The notes: generated by a model not told the origin, from the sequence alone. A stretch of 64,000 bases of DNA from Sinotaia quadrata (GCA_028829895.1 CM054179.1:104055375-104119374), one strand, 5' to 3'. Counted from the first letter of the stretch, positions 21,719-32,482 are shown. Numbers and translations: made by a program.

Positions 21719-22861
21719 TCAAGATTTTCTGTCGGAAGATGACACTACCTCAGTCATATTAACGGCATCGGGGAATTCCGGTAAAAGCGCGCCGTTCTTC
21801 TCTCTCCAGCAGAATATGCGTCGCAGCGTCACTCTGTACGCCGAGCTGAGCAAGACGAAGCCGACGAAGTCCGTGAAGCAGCTAAGCAGAATGCATACGT
21901 ACGAAGATTCCTGAACGACGAGAAAGAAATTCCTCACGACGTTGTCCACGCCGATGTTGTTGTACTTCCCGTCTACTGTGTTGACCAGGGAGTGCAGCGC
22001 GAAAGGCAGAGACAGAATGACGTGGCCGAAGGTGCCTCCGAGGATGGTCAGCGTCACCTGTTGCTGACGTCGGCTGTCCTTGTCAGAGTCTGTGGACGTC
22101 TTCATGGAGCGACGGAGCGTGGCCTGCCGTCGGAGAATGGCGAGCATCAGAGTGTTGACCAGCACCAAACTGAATACGGTGGAATATTCGAAGATGACCT
22201 TGACGACAACGCTGATGGCATCCAGGAGAGACTGCTGTTCTAAATATAGCTTACTGAGCACAGTGGCGTATCGGACACTGACTGACCCGTTGATCCCCAA
22301 AACGCTGACCCTTTTGATCTCTACCTTGGCTGGAATGTAAAAGTGGACCACGGTACAGGTCGTGAAAGACAAAAGAACGAAAAGTATGGGATACCGCGTA
22401 AGACAAAAGGTCTTGATGTGGAGGGGGCGAACGATCGCGTACAGCCGTTCCACTGACGTCAGACACAAGACCACGTAAGATCCCCGGCGAAGGACGGCAA
22501 ACGTGAAGTTCATGAAGCCGATTCCGTAGACGAAGTAAGCGAGTTCCTTGTCCGTGATCACAGTCATCATGACGTGGTAGCCCACGTCAATCAACAGGTA
22601 GCCGATCTGGGTCGCGCTCATGCACAGGACGTAACGGCTGGAGGCGCTTCGCATGGACCGGTGGAGGAAAACGATGACGTTGACGAATGTGGTGCACAGT
22701 GCTAAGGGTAGGATGACGTAACGAAGCATCAGTAGTGTGCGTGAAATGATGACGTACTGCTCGTCGGATATGAGGTACTGCTGAAGTTTGGCAGTGCTCG
22801 ACACGATGGCCGCTTTTCCGTTGCCTGGAATGGTTACATTTTCACCATACCTAGTGGTCAT
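21719..22861 (-). CDS. Rhodopsin-like GPCR, candidate chemosensory receptor 3
   Basis: A 380-residue intronless receptor. The frame is open up to a TTG at 22927, but the first ATG is at 22861. Just upstream on the minus strand a good acceptor, CTCTTTACAG, ends at 22882, 21 bases before the ATG, so a 5' intron is likely. The N-terminus carries a sequon (NVT, 8-10) and no signal peptide. Approximate TMs: 46-67, 75-101, 108-135, 157-177, 218-243, 269-292, 316-340. Family marks: SVERLYA (136-142), RPLHIKTF (145-152), LTILGGT (271-277), LLSSAYR (337-343). TM2 has Gln at the Asp site (85), NPxxY is replaced by TDFVGF, and the TM3 disulfide Cys is absent. The C-tail is Ser/Asp-rich. It shares more blocks with receptor 1 (SMRS, DxGYH, FVYG, RGSY/RSGSY) than chance allows and is plainly a paralogue. 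Ligand unknown. Confidence 0.85.
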   Translation of the reverse strand: MTTRYGENVTIPGNGKAAIVSSTAKLQQYLISDEQYVIISRTLLMLRYVILPLALCTTFVNVIVFLHRSMRSASSRYVLCMSATQIGYLLIDVGYHVMMTVITDKELAYFVYGIGFMNFTFAVLRRGSYVVLCLTSVERLYAIVRPLHIKTFCLTRYPILFVLLSFTTCTVVHFYIPAKVEIKRVSVLGINGSVSVRYATVLSKLYLEQQSLLDAISVVVKVIFEYSTVFSLVLVNTLMLAILRRQATLRRSMKTSTDSDKDSRRQQQVTLTILGGTFGHVILSLPFALHSLVNTVDGKYNNIGVDNVVRNFFLVVQESSYVCILLSCFTDFVGFVLLSSAYRVTLRRIFCWREKNGALLPEFPDAVNMTEVVSSSDRKS

Positions 22862-22881
22862 GCCGTCATTTACTCCAGAAT

Positions 22882-22902
22882 CTGTAAAGAGTCCGGAACT
22901 TT
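22882..22902 (-). other. Probable 3' splice site before receptor 3
   Basis: On the minus strand TTCCGGACTCTTTACAG immediately precedes ATTCTGGAGTAAATGACGGC and the ATG at 22861. The arrangement mirrors that before receptor 1, supporting a 5'-UTR intron shared by the family. Confidence 0.45.
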
Positions 22903-23180
22903 CTTTATTTTCTCGAAGACTTTTCAAGAGAAAAGTTTAATGCACCGCGCCAGTCGATAGTGTACACACATAATTTTTAATTCAACAACTAGAAACTTCA
23001 AAATGAGTGCCACTGAATTGTTGTGAAGCAAAACATAGTGATTAATTGCACTAATATTTCAAGAAATTTTAAATAAAATAATTAAAAATAAAAAATAAAA
23101 TAGATGAAAGAGCAAGTTTTTCAATGTTTGCCTTATGTAGAAAATACTTAAAAGTAGCAAATTTATACATTTTTTTTTTA
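22903..23180. other. Spacer, no gene recognised
   Basis: Upstream region of receptor 3, AT-rich with A and T runs. No obvious promoter motif. Confidence 0.4.
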
Positions 23181-23893
23181 TAGGGCTGCCCATTTTAACG
23201 ATTAATCTTCCGATTAATTGGTAGGAAATTTTATCGATTAATTTATTTCATGGCGATTACATTTCAACTACCGGTAATTTTCTTGCTTACTTACTGATGC
23301 AATGACGATATTTAGTTGTACCGGAAGTTTTTAATTGTTGTTATTTGTTACTGTCAAAATGGCCGATTCTAAGATGAAAGATTATAAACCAGTTAAAGGT
23401 AAATTGCGTGACCATTTTGATTTTAAAGTAGACGATAGCAACAAAGTTATTAATGGTGAGAAGGTGTATACTGTTTTCATTGTGATAAAGTCACAGTGTG
23501 ACCATTTTGGTTTTAAAGTAGACGATAACAACAAAGTTATTAATGGTGAGCAGGTGTGTACTGTTTTCATTGTGATAAAGTCACAGTGTGACCATTTTGG
23601 TTTTAAAGTAGACGATAACAACAAAGTTATTAATGGTGAGAAGGTGTATTGTTTTCATTGTGATAAAGTCTTCGCCGTTTGTGGCTCAAATACGTTGATG
23701 ACATACCAGAAGTTAGTCTGCTTAAAAGACTGTTCGAAATCAATGGAGTGACTGAGTGAACTGAACAATAACAGTACCAGTAGTTTTGAGTGTCATTTTG
23801 TTATCAATTTATTTGTTTATTTTAATCTATTAATTAATCGTTAATTGTTGTAAGATTAATCGGCAAAGAAATCATTAATCGTTAACAGCTCTA
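23181..23893 (+). mobile_element. Degenerate hAT (ZBED-type) element, about 0.7 kb
   Basis: Left end TAGGGCTGCCCATTTTAACG ATTAATC and right end ATTAATCGTTAACAGCTCTA form imperfect inverted repeats: TAGGGCTG against TAGAGCTG, then TTAACGATTAAT on both. Inside is a reading frame with BED-finger similarity. Candidate flanking octamers TTTTTTTA and ACTTTTCA do not match well, so the target duplication is either decayed or the ends are slightly misplaced. Too short for an autonomous transposon. Confidence 0.5.
23359..23751 (+). pseudogene. BED zinc-finger remnant with triplicated half-finger
   Basis: A 130-residue frame from ATG 23359 to TGA 23749-23751. A 90-bp (30-residue) block, DHFGFKVDDNNKVINGEKVY-like, occurs three times starting at 23411, 23501 and 23591. 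It matches the start of BED fingers of ZBED/hAT transposases, where DHFGF precedes a CxxC pair. Only the third copy reads into CFHCDKVFAVCGS, keeping the zinc-ligand CxxC. In the first two an extra AC dinucleotide shifts the CxxC out of frame, but the 90-bp period restores the frame at the next copy. The final His ligands are not clear and the transposase catalytic body is missing. It is best read as a decayed transposase fragment rather than a working gene. Confidence 0.65.
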
Positions 23894-24079
23894 ACTTTTC
23901 AAAATGTGCATGAAGAAAAGAATTTTTAAAAAATCTAATCTTGTGTACAAATTCTTTTATTTAAAAAAAAAATTGGTGGCTGCAAAATACTACGTATAAA
24001 AAATAAACGTTACGTGCCAAACTTATTGTTTTCTCGGATGTCAGTTATTGCATAAACAAACATTCCTGCTCTGAAACAA

Positions 24080-24287
24080 TGACAGCTCTTTCTAGCAGTA
24101 AGTAAGTCTCTAATAAGAGACAGCGGTAAACTATGTATTAAATAGCTTTAATAAGAGACAGTTCTTTCTAGCGGTAAGATATTTACTAATCGGTTGTAAT
24201 AAGAGACAGCTCTTTCTAGCGGTAAGATATTTACTAATCGGTTGTAATAAGAGACAGCTCTTTCTAGCGGTAAGATATTTACTAATC
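24080..24287. repeat. 48-bp minisatellite, left part, split by the hAT insertion
   Basis: The unit CGGTTGTAATAAGAGACAGC plus TCTTTCTAGCGGTAAGATAT and TTACTAAT repeats about four times, then is interrupted mid-unit at TACTAATC by the transposon. It resumes in phase on the other side. Confidence 0.95.
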
Positions 24288-25573
24288 CAGGGGTCTCAAA
24301 CTCATTTTACCTGGGGGCCGCTGGAAGTAGAGTCTGGGTGAAGCTGGGCCGCATCATTATTCCCTGCTGCCAGAGACCTGGCAACGCTTCCTCTTACATA
24401 GCTCAGACACATTTGGCTTCAGGGAGGAAGCCACTGAGACCCTCAGTAAGTTTGGACCTGAATTTTGACTTATTAAAGTTCATGGTGGAGAGGAGCTTTA
24501 CACACAGATAGGTGCTTCCCAAAAGGCACTTGGTCCGCTTGAACATCCTGGAAAGCTCAGGGAAGGTAAGGGGCAATTCTCTTAAAAACTGCCCAAGCTT
24601 TTCTGCTTTTCCACTCACCTCCCTGAACTTGGCTTTGAGTTCAGAATTACAATGTATGTCAATTAGCTCCATTTGAAGCACAGAAGGGGAATCTTCCACA
24701 TCGAAGGAGAAGGGGTCAGCAAATATTTGAAAGGTGGTTCTGTGTTTCTTGAATTCTGCAAACCTGTGATCAAATTCTTCATGCAGCTTTACAATGGCAT
24801 CAACATACTTCTCACCACTGAATGGTATGGCACAATCCATGAGTGCCTTACAAGCTGGGAAATGGCAGAGGTTTGTCTGAAAAAGCTGGGCTTTCCATAA
24901 CACAAGTTTTGTGGAAAATGCTCTGACATTGTCAAATGCTGCGCTGACAAGCTGCCCCTGGCCTTGTAATTTCTTGTTCAGTACATTCAGCTCTTCTATG
25001 ATGTCAACAAGAAAAGCTAAGTCCATGAGCCATTTGGGATCACTTAGTACAGGAACAGCCATCCCATCCTTCTCCATGAAGGTTTTCACTTCAGCTCTCA
25101 ACTCATAAAACCTCTTCAAGAACTGTCCCTTGCTAAGCCAACTTACCTTGGTTATTTTTCTGTTCTTCCTTTTCTGTTCTTTCAGTCTACTATTTTTCTT
25201 CTTTGCTAAACACTTCACCTGCTTTTTCGACATGAAAATGCTGTTTTTTCCGAACAACTCATCTGTGGGTAGACCTGTAGGGTCTATAATCTATATAGAA
25301 TTAGCTTGCTAGATCTGGATGCTTTTGAACTTTGCTAAACGGTAGCAATATGTAACAGGCTTGGGAAAGAAAGTCGCCGAGTTTGGCAACACACCGTTAC
25401 TGTCACGATCCTGAGGTATGGTAGCCCACAAGTGACAAAAACTATAAAACTCCCAAGCTGGTGAGAAAAACGTGCGGACCGCACTATCACTAAACTTTGA
25501 TATCAAGTGGGGGCCACAAAATATCGTCACGCGGGCCGCAAATGGCCCGCGGGCCGCATGTTTGAGACCCCTG
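24288..25573 (-). mobile_element. Internally deleted hAT transposon, 1286 bp, complete ends
   Basis: The ends are a perfect 14-bp inverted repeat, CAGGGGTCTCAAAC, and the element is flanked by identical 8-bp duplications TACTAATC at 24280-24287 and 25574-25581. Both ends carry GGGCCGC-type subterminal motifs (TGGGGGCCGC on the left; GCGGGCCGC and GGGCCGCATG on the right), often seen in hAT binding regions. Eight-base duplications and CAGGGG termini are diagnostic of hAT. It carries a truncated transposase on the minus strand, so it could move only in trans. The insertion is dated as younger than the 48-bp array it splits. Confidence 0.95.
24403..25233 (-). pseudogene. hAT transposase C-terminal half (ZBED/GTF2IRD2-like)
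   Basis: An uninterrupted frame of 276 residues from the first ATG at 25233; the frame is open a little further to a TTG at 25257. It opens with a Lys-rich head (MSKKQVKCLAKKK) and then enters the conserved mid-transposase segment WLSKGQFLKRFYELRAEV, followed by WLMDLAFLVDIIEELNVLNK and KLQGQGQLVSAAFDNVRAF. The tail, GSTYLCVKLLSTMNFNKSKF then RSKLTEG, matches the hAT C-terminal dimerisation region as found in ZBED5, FAM200 and GTF2IRD2 relatives. Full-length relatives are about twice as long: the N-terminal zinc finger and the first catalytic Asp residues are missing, so it cannot be active alone. The joining of a basic head to the mid-domain looks like an in-frame internal deletion. The open frame over 270 codons suggests limited age. 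Confidence 0.8.
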
Positions 25574-25813
25574 TACTAATCGGTTGTAATAAGAGACAGT
25601 TCTTTCTAGCGGTAAGATATTTACTAATCGGTTGTAATAAGAGACAGTTCTTTCTAGCGGTAAGATATTTACTAATCGGTTGTAATAAGAGACAGTTCTT
25701 TCTAGCGGTAAGATATTTATTAATCGGTTGTAATAAGAGACAGCTCTTTCTAGCGGTAAGATATTTATTAAACAACTATAATAAAAACACCTCTTTCTAG
25801 CAGTAAGATACTT
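25574..25813. repeat. 48-bp minisatellite, right part
   Basis: Continuation of the array left of the hAT element, about five more copies. The last ones (from about 25760) are diverged. Ten-ish copies existed in one array before the insertion. Confidence 0.95.
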
Positions 25814-26065
25814 ATTTGTAATTAAAAAATTACTCTGCTGTAGCTTGTATACCGAAGTTGCTAGTTCCATTTTATTACATGATATATATTTAATTTAGTA
25901 AACCACCATTTTCCTTTTGTACATCAAAATTTGTTTCATGTCTGGAGTAGAAGAAAAGCCTACTATAAGTTCAGTTACAAAAATGTCTACCTTTGCTTGC
26001 ATTAAGTACATGCAAATGAACAAGTGGGGTATTTTAACAAAATTTTAAATGTATTTTAGTTTAGT

Positions 26066-26357
26066 GTTAAAAATAGCACGAAATATTTTAGTGGTAAAAA
26101 ATAACACGAACTATTTTAGTGGTAAAAATAACACGAAATATTTTAGTGGTAAAAATAACAAGAAATATTTTAGTGGTAAAAATAACAAGAAATATTTTAG
26201 TGGTAAAAATAACAAGAAATATTTTAGTGGTAAAAATAGCAAGAAATATTTTAGTGGTAAAAATAACAAGAAATATTTTAGTGGTAAAAACAACAAGAAA
26301 TATTTTAGTGGTAAAAATAGCAAGAAATATTTTAGTGGTAAAAATAGCACGAAAAGT
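26066..26357. repeat. 27-bp minisatellite, about 11 copies
   Basis: AATAACAAGAAATATTTTAG plus TGGTAAA. The period is a multiple of three, so every frame without a stop stays open and gives NKKYFSGK-like or LPLKYFLLF-like repeats. With no codon-level constraint visible I treat it as a DNA repeat. Confidence 0.96.
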
Positions 26358-27258
26358 AAAATGCGACACTACCACGTAACGACAGAGTGAAATGGTTACA
26401 ATCATACCCTGGATTGGTTAAAATAATACCCTGGACCGCAACTTCACTGGATCAAGCGAGTTAAGGTAACACATTTCACGAGACACAAGTGAAGTGGACA
26501 TTTTGCTGTCAAGTGTCAGTCCTTCACTAGGAAAGAGTATTAGTGTGTCGCTTTGAGATGTCCTTAAGCGAGCTCGTGTTTATTAGTAACATAGAAAATT
26601 TCACAGAAGTGCGATCTTTCAGTCACATATTCTACAATATTCCATGGGGCACAGACTTTGAAATTTGCTAGAACTAATCTGAACATGTGACTCAATTAAC
26701 TAAATTCCTCTTTCCTTCACCTATAAAAATAAAATACTACATAATTTTTATCATACTAAAATATTCCACAACACTTTTATTCAAAATACTTTTTCTTTCT
26801 TTCTTTCTTTTTCTTATGTGTCTATTTATAAAAAAAAGATTAATTAAAAGATTAAAGAACACTTTCTCACCATTCTTAAGTGTGAATTCTTTTGCGACAG
26901 GTGTAACATCACTATAGGACATCTCTTGAGAGATATGTAACTTCTCACTCCGGTAAGAAATCGAAGGTCTGGCTGTGATTTTGATGACTCTCTAATTAAG
27001 GAGAAGACAAATCGAAAGAATGAGTTCTTTTCTTTCACTTAAATCAATCTGCAAATAACTTTGTTAAAGACTCGAGAAAAATAGTCAGCATATTCAGTAC
27101 ATTCTAAGAATGTTAATACAAATAAAAATATTAAAGCATTATTTTTGTCAATAACGAAATATTTTGCTTCAGAAATGAAAAGAATGTTTGAAGAACTTAT
27201 ATCAAATACTAACAGCAATATTGAAACGTTAGAAAGAAAACGGAAATAACCAACACTG
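26358..27258. other. Intergenic DNA, no gene recognised
   Basis: AT-rich spacer, with a short CTTT run near 26795. No coding signal. Confidence 0.5.
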
Positions 27259-27356
<98 letters not shown>

Positions 27357-27368
27357 GTCTGTCTGTCG

Positions 27369-27408
<40 letters not shown>

Positions 27409-27435
27409 ATCTGTCTATCTGTCTGTCTGTCTGTC

Positions 27436-27478
<43 letters not shown>

Positions 27479-27611
27479 GTCTCTCTCTCTCTCTATCTAT
27501 CTGTCTATCTGTCTATCTGTCTGTCTGTCTGTCTATCTATCTGTCTGTCTGTCTATCTATCTATCTGTCTGTCTATCTGTCTATCTATCTATCTGTCTGT
27601 CTGTCTATCTT
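27259..27611. repeat. Compound TCTA/TCTG microsatellite
   Basis: About 350 bp of TCTA blocks alternating with TCTG blocks and a short CT run near 27480. Transition-type interruptions are concentrated in the middle and at the right. Confidence 0.98.
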
Positions 27612-28703
27612 GTCTATGATTAGTATCAAGGCGCACGTGCCTAAATTATTATTCAGACTGATGCGTCATACCACCCTTCCCAGTCGTGATAGCACGAAAC
27701 ACTTTTATAGGAGAGTTCCAATACTGCAGACTGCACATCTCTCAAGTTCCTGACAGTGGAAATGCTCTCCGTCAGTTGCGCACAAGAGAAATATCAACCA
27801 TGTGACTTCAGAAGCCTTTAATATTTATAATTTTGAAATGAACGCTTTTAAAAATATACATTCAGCCGCAACTTCAAATATTTAACGAAGTTTGTCAAGT
27901 AAGCCAATAAAGTCAGTGCGCGCTTTAAAAAAAAAATAATAGCAGGCGTTGTTCGTGTTTGTTAGCGTGTGACAATAAGAGTTCTCTCTCTTCGTTCTCT
28001 TGTCACAAAATAGTAGATGGGAACATAAAAAAATAAAACAAATAACGCATATTATGAACAATTTTAAAAGAATTCTTTCAGTTATTTTAATCATTATTGT
28101 TTGTTATTATTATATATTTATTGTTTGTAAACATGATGCTATCAATTGTTGTCTTTTTATGTACGTGAAACGGTTAATGCTTTGTCGTTATCATACTTTT
28201 AACATTTTCTTTTTATGGAAGGCGAAGATAAATTGCATGATCTTGTAATCGTATTTACTAAATTTAATATATTTTTTAAAAAAAATAATAAGATCTATTT
28301 ATGTCTGTGTGTTTTTTTGTCTTTCTTCGTTTTTGGATTGGTGTTTGTTTTAGCAAAAGAAATATTTATGACACTCGTATTCTTGATATTACCTTTTTAT
28401 CACCTTACATCCTAATAGGTTTTCGATTGCTGGCGAACATATTACCGTCTGCCTTGGAAAAACGATAGGCTTAAATCAATACATATAACACGTACATATA
28501 CATTTTAATTTGTCTATTATGAATTGTGAGCTGTCTTCGCTATGACATTTGAATTTTATGACTCACAAACTTTTATCGATAATAATTGTCGGGACTAATT
28601 TTTTCTCAAAGGCGTTTCTACTTCATAATCTCAAAAGTATTAGTAATTCTCACATTTTATTTTTCTTCTCACATTACCACCACGTGCTCATCTCCATCCA
28701 CCC

Positions 28704-28705
<2 letters not shown>
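27612..28705. other. Intergenic DNA, no gene recognised
   Basis: Very AT-rich. Open frames of 60-80 codons are hydrophobic purely by composition. Confidence 0.5.
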
Positions 28706-28793
<88 letters not shown>

Positions 28794-28893
28794 TCATGCA
28801 CACACACACTCCCACATATATATGCACAAATACACATACAAATACACACACATTCATGCATACACACACACACACGCACACACACACACACAC
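28706..28893. repeat. CA dinucleotide microsatellite
   Basis: A pure CA run of about 85 bp, then imperfect CA with TATA, TTCATG and AAATA interruptions. Confidence 0.98.
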
Positions 28894-29570
28894 CCCACTC
28901 GCCAAAATTTCTCTTCTCAATCAGCCTCTCCGAAGTTGACAAAAGAGTCAAGAAAATAATGACAGTGTTGCCTATTGCATTATAATGGGTTTTAGTTTTG
29001 TAAAAATGAAATTGATAATTATGTTCTGGAAAATTTCAAGACTAACAAGAAAAAAAATTTGATTAGGTATATTTTTACTTACTTCAGAAAACATTGGGCA
29101 TATTTCTACTTCCTGCAGAAAAGTGAAGTTACCACTTTTGAATTTCTTGTTAAGAGTGTTCACACTTTTCAACAGCCTCGAACAGACTACTGGTTAGGAG
29201 CAATTAAAAGATTACACCAGTTTGTGCTAAAGTAGTTTTTATTGATATTATTCAAAACATTATAAAATGTTGTGGCGAGAACCTAATAATTGCAAATGAG
29301 ACGTAAAATATAACTGGCTAAGGCTTGACCAGTAGTAGGCTGCGAGACAATTTTAACAGATCTGCTCTAGCTGAGAGTATTCATTATTCTCATTTAAAAG
29401 AATCAAAAATAAAACATAAATACCATTGTTAACGTTAGAATGTTTCTAAAATAGAATTTCACGATTAATATTTGCATTATGTCAGCTTAATAAAATATAT
29501 TTTCGAAAAAGAAAATAGTTTTAAGAAATAAATTTATATGCGGGTTTTATTTTCCGGCATTTTGATTACT
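28894..29570. other. Intergenic DNA, no gene recognised
   Basis: AT-rich spacer. No coding signal. Confidence 0.5.
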
Positions 29571-29735
29571 CTTACTTAGCATAGCATTGTGATTTAGAGT
29601 ACAGTTAGCATAGCATTGTGATTTACTGTGCACTTCGCATAGCAGTGTGATTTAGTGTACACTTACCCTAGCATTGTGATTTAGTATACACTTGGCATAT
29701 CATTGTGATTTAGTGTACAGTTAGCATACCATTGA
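29571..29735. repeat. 29-bp minisatellite, about 5 copies
   Basis: TAGCATTGTGATTTAGTGTA plus CAGTTAGCA. Starts at 29582, 29611 and 29640 set the period; later copies have small indels. Confidence 0.92.
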
Positions 29736-30040
29736 TGTAGTGTAACTGGCTCTAATTATATTTATCGATCTTGTTATTATTACCAACACTTGGAAAGCAC
29801 CAGGATGTAATGAATTATTCTACATCTCAGTAAGCTGTTGCTCCTTGCTGTTGAACTTGTGGTGCTTGGCAGACTGATGAATGTGCTGTGGTGACGCGAG
29901 AGTCGTCTTCTAACTGAAAGGGTGGCTTTGTACATTATTTCTTTCTCTTCCGATTCCTTGTTATTAGTCAATGAATGACACATCACACACACGCATGCAC
30001 ACACAAAAACTGGATTGCAAGAATGAAAGTTGAAAACGCT
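29736..30040. other. Spacer, no gene recognised
   Basis: A slightly GC-richer patch. A 90-codon minus-strand frame at 29780-30052 has no recognisable domain and is not called. Confidence 0.4.
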
Positions 30041-30059
30041 ATAACGTGGCAATGAATCA

Positions 30060-30400
30060 GGAAGACAATCAGATAGACATAGATTGATAGATGAATGAAG
30101 GAATGAATTGAATGAATGGAGATAGAAGGAAGAATGGAAGAAAGAAAGAATGAAAAAAGAGAAAGATAGACAGAAGAGAAAACAAGGGAGAACGAAAGAG
30201 AGAACGAAAGAGAGAAAAAAGAGCTAGAGAAGATAGGCAGAGAAGAACAAGTGACAGAAAAAATCTATACAGATTTAAGAGAGTGGAAGAAAGTGCAGAA
30301 AGAGACAGAGATAGAGACAGAGAGAACGAGAGAGAAAAGGAAAAAAGAAGAGAGGAAAGGAAATAGCGCGAGCGAGATTAAAAACGAGAAAAAGAAAGTT
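30060..30400. repeat. Purine-rich low-complexity tract
   Basis: Nearly pure A/G on the plus strand (GAAAGA, AGAGAA, GACAGA words), similar in style to the tract after receptor 1. Confidence 0.9.
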
Positions 30401-30412
30401 TAGCTTGCGGGT

Positions 30413-30765
30413 TTAACACTTTAAACACCCAGGCCTTGCTTTAACACTTTAAACACCCAGGCCTTGCTTTAACACTTTAAACACTCAAGCCGTGCTTGAC
30501 ACTTTAAACTTACAGGCCTGCTGTGACGCTTTTAACACTTAGCCTTGCTTTAACACTTTAAACACTCAGGCCGTGCTTGACACTGTAAACTTGCAGACCA
30601 TGCTTTGACGCTTTAAAAACGCAGGTCTTGTTTTAAAAGTTTAAACACACTCGGTACTTAACACTTTAAATTTTCCGGCCATGCTTTGACGCTTTAAAAA
30701 CGCAAGCCTTGCATTAACACTTTAAACATTCGGGACGTGCTTGGCACTTTTAACACTTAGCCGTT
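30413..30765. repeat. Degenerate minisatellite, unit about 28-30 bp
   Basis: TTAACACTTTAAACACCCAG plus GCCTTGCT, first copies at a 28-bp spacing, then about nine diverged copies with words CACTTTAAACTTGCAGGCC and GACGCTTTAAAAACGCAG. A few decayed copies extend to about 31050. Confidence 0.92.
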
Positions 30766-31222
30766 GACCGTGTATGGTACAAAGGCTGTATCACAAAAAA
30801 CGGGTCACTATTTATAGTTACACTATTTATTCAAAACAACCAATCAGTTACTTTTTAAATTCCTTAACACATTTAAAATTTTTAAAAATCACTTTATAAA
30901 TAAGTAACTCTTTTATATTTTAGTACACTGACCCATACAATTATCACTAGCGAAAATACAATGACAGCCCACGGGTTAAACACGCAGCCTTGTGGTAGAC
31001 ACTTAAGACAAGCAGGTTGTGTTTGACACTTGAAAAATGCAGGTCGTATTAAAACCCGTATCAGGCAGGTTATAAGGCTGACTGACACTTGGAATAAAAC
31101 GTGCATGACAAACAACAACGCGATAACAGAGAGAAAGAAACATTTCCTTGAATATCTAAGAACAACCATACATGTAAATCTATATAAGAATTCTCTTAGG
31201 TTTCTTGTATTCGATTTCCTTT
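30766..31222. other. Intergenic DNA, no gene recognised
   Basis: Includes scattered decayed units of the preceding array. No coding signal. Confidence 0.45.
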
Positions 31223-31385
31223 GTTTTAATATTGAAAGATAACCTGATGTCATGTATATGTATTATTACTCAAGGTTTTGATCATTATCTTGCTTGACAT
31301 TTTGCTTTAATATTGAAAGAAAGTCTGACGTCATTTATACGCATTTATTAGTATTCAAAGTTTTACTCATTATCTTACTTAATTA
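31223..31385. repeat. Diverged tandem duplication, about 80 bp
   Basis: TTTAATATTGAAAG, then CTGANGTCAT, TATTANTA, CAAGGTTTT and CATTATCTT occur twice in order. The second copy contains a perfect CRE palindrome TGACGTCA (31326-31333), where the first has TGATGTCA. Confidence 0.75.
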
Positions 31386-31448
31386 ATATTCTCGTTTCGT
31401 GCAGCAATGGGCAAGTTCAGCGAGAAGCAATCAGGTTAAAAAGAAGAA

Positions 31449-31760
31449 CACCTGAACTCCCTTTCTTCGATGACACTATTCAACGGTTATACGTACCCTG
31501 TTCTAATTTCAACATCTGAACTCCCTTTCTTCGATGACACTATTCAACGGTTATACGTACCCTGTTCTAATTTCAACATCTGAACTCCCTTTCTTCGATG
31601 ACACTATTCAACGGTTATACGTACCCTGTTCTAATTTCAACACCTGAACTCCCTTTCCTGGATGACACTATTCAACGGTTATACGTACCCTGTTCTAATT
31701 TCAACACCTGAACTCCCTTTCCTGGATGACACTATTCAACGGTTATACGTATCTTATTTC
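31449..31760. repeat. 64-bp minisatellite, 5 copies
   Basis: CACCTGAACTCCCTTTCTTC, GATGACACTATTCAACGGTT and ATACGTACCCTGTTCTAATT. Copies start at 31449, 31513, 31577, 31641 and 31705. The last two share a CCTGG variant, indicating local homogenisation. Confidence 0.97.
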
Positions 31761-32127
31761 AACCTGGCAGTAAAACTGAAACTTCTCCTTGCCGTTTGTA
31801 TCGATTGCAGTTTAAAGGAACCGTTTGATTAAGAAAATTAATATACATGACTGTTTGTTTTTTTAAAACGGACTTTCGAAATTTTTTTCCATTGTTTTTT
31901 TTTTCTTGTTACTGTAGACTTGTAGAGACTAGAAATACTGTCGGCCACAAAAAGGGGAGTTCACATTTATAGATCTGTTTCTCTTAAGGGGGACGTTCTT
32001 GAGACTTTTTCTTCCTTCTTTTTGTATCTCCATCGTACAAGGAAGTTGTTACCCCTCCACCCTACTTCCGGAAAAGATGGCCATTTATTAGGTAATGAAA
32101 TTCCGACTAATGACAATTTATTTATAC
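31761..32127. other. Intergenic DNA, no gene recognised
   Basis: Homopolymer-rich spacer (T and A runs). No coding signal. Confidence 0.5.
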
Positions 32128-32482
32128 GATGTTTAATTGTTCACTTTCAGTTTCAGTTACTTTTTGCACGGTAATGTTAAGAGAAGTTTAATTGTTCAGT
32201 TTCAGTGACTTTTTGCACGGTAATGTTAAGAGAAGTTTAATTGTTCAGTTTCAGTTACTTTTTGCACAGTAATGTTAAGAGAAGTTTAATTGTTCAGTTT
32301 CAGTTACTTTTTGCACGGAAATGTTAAGAGAAGTTTAATTGTTCAGTTTCAGTTACTTTTTGCACGGAAATGTTAAGAGAAGTTTAATTGTTCAGTTTCA
32401 GTTACTTTTTGCACGGTAATGTTAAGAGAAGTTTAATTGTTCAGTTTCAGTTACTTTTTGCACGGTAATTTTAAGAGAAGTA
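32128..32482. repeat. 49-bp minisatellite, about 7 copies
   Basis: TTTAATTGTTCAGTTTCAGT, TACTTTTTGCACGGTAATGT and TAAGAGAAG. Very few differences between copies (GTAATG against GAAATG). Confidence 0.97.

Noticed and set aside
26049..26405. Nine-residue repeat protein (NKKYFSGK-like)
   Set aside because: The 27-bp DNA unit keeps four different frames open; there is no sign of codon-level selection or of a proper gene context.
31326..31333. CRE palindrome as a promoter element
   Set aside because: It lies in a diverged tandem duplication without a nearby gene, and the partner copy has lost it; recorded only as part of the repeat.
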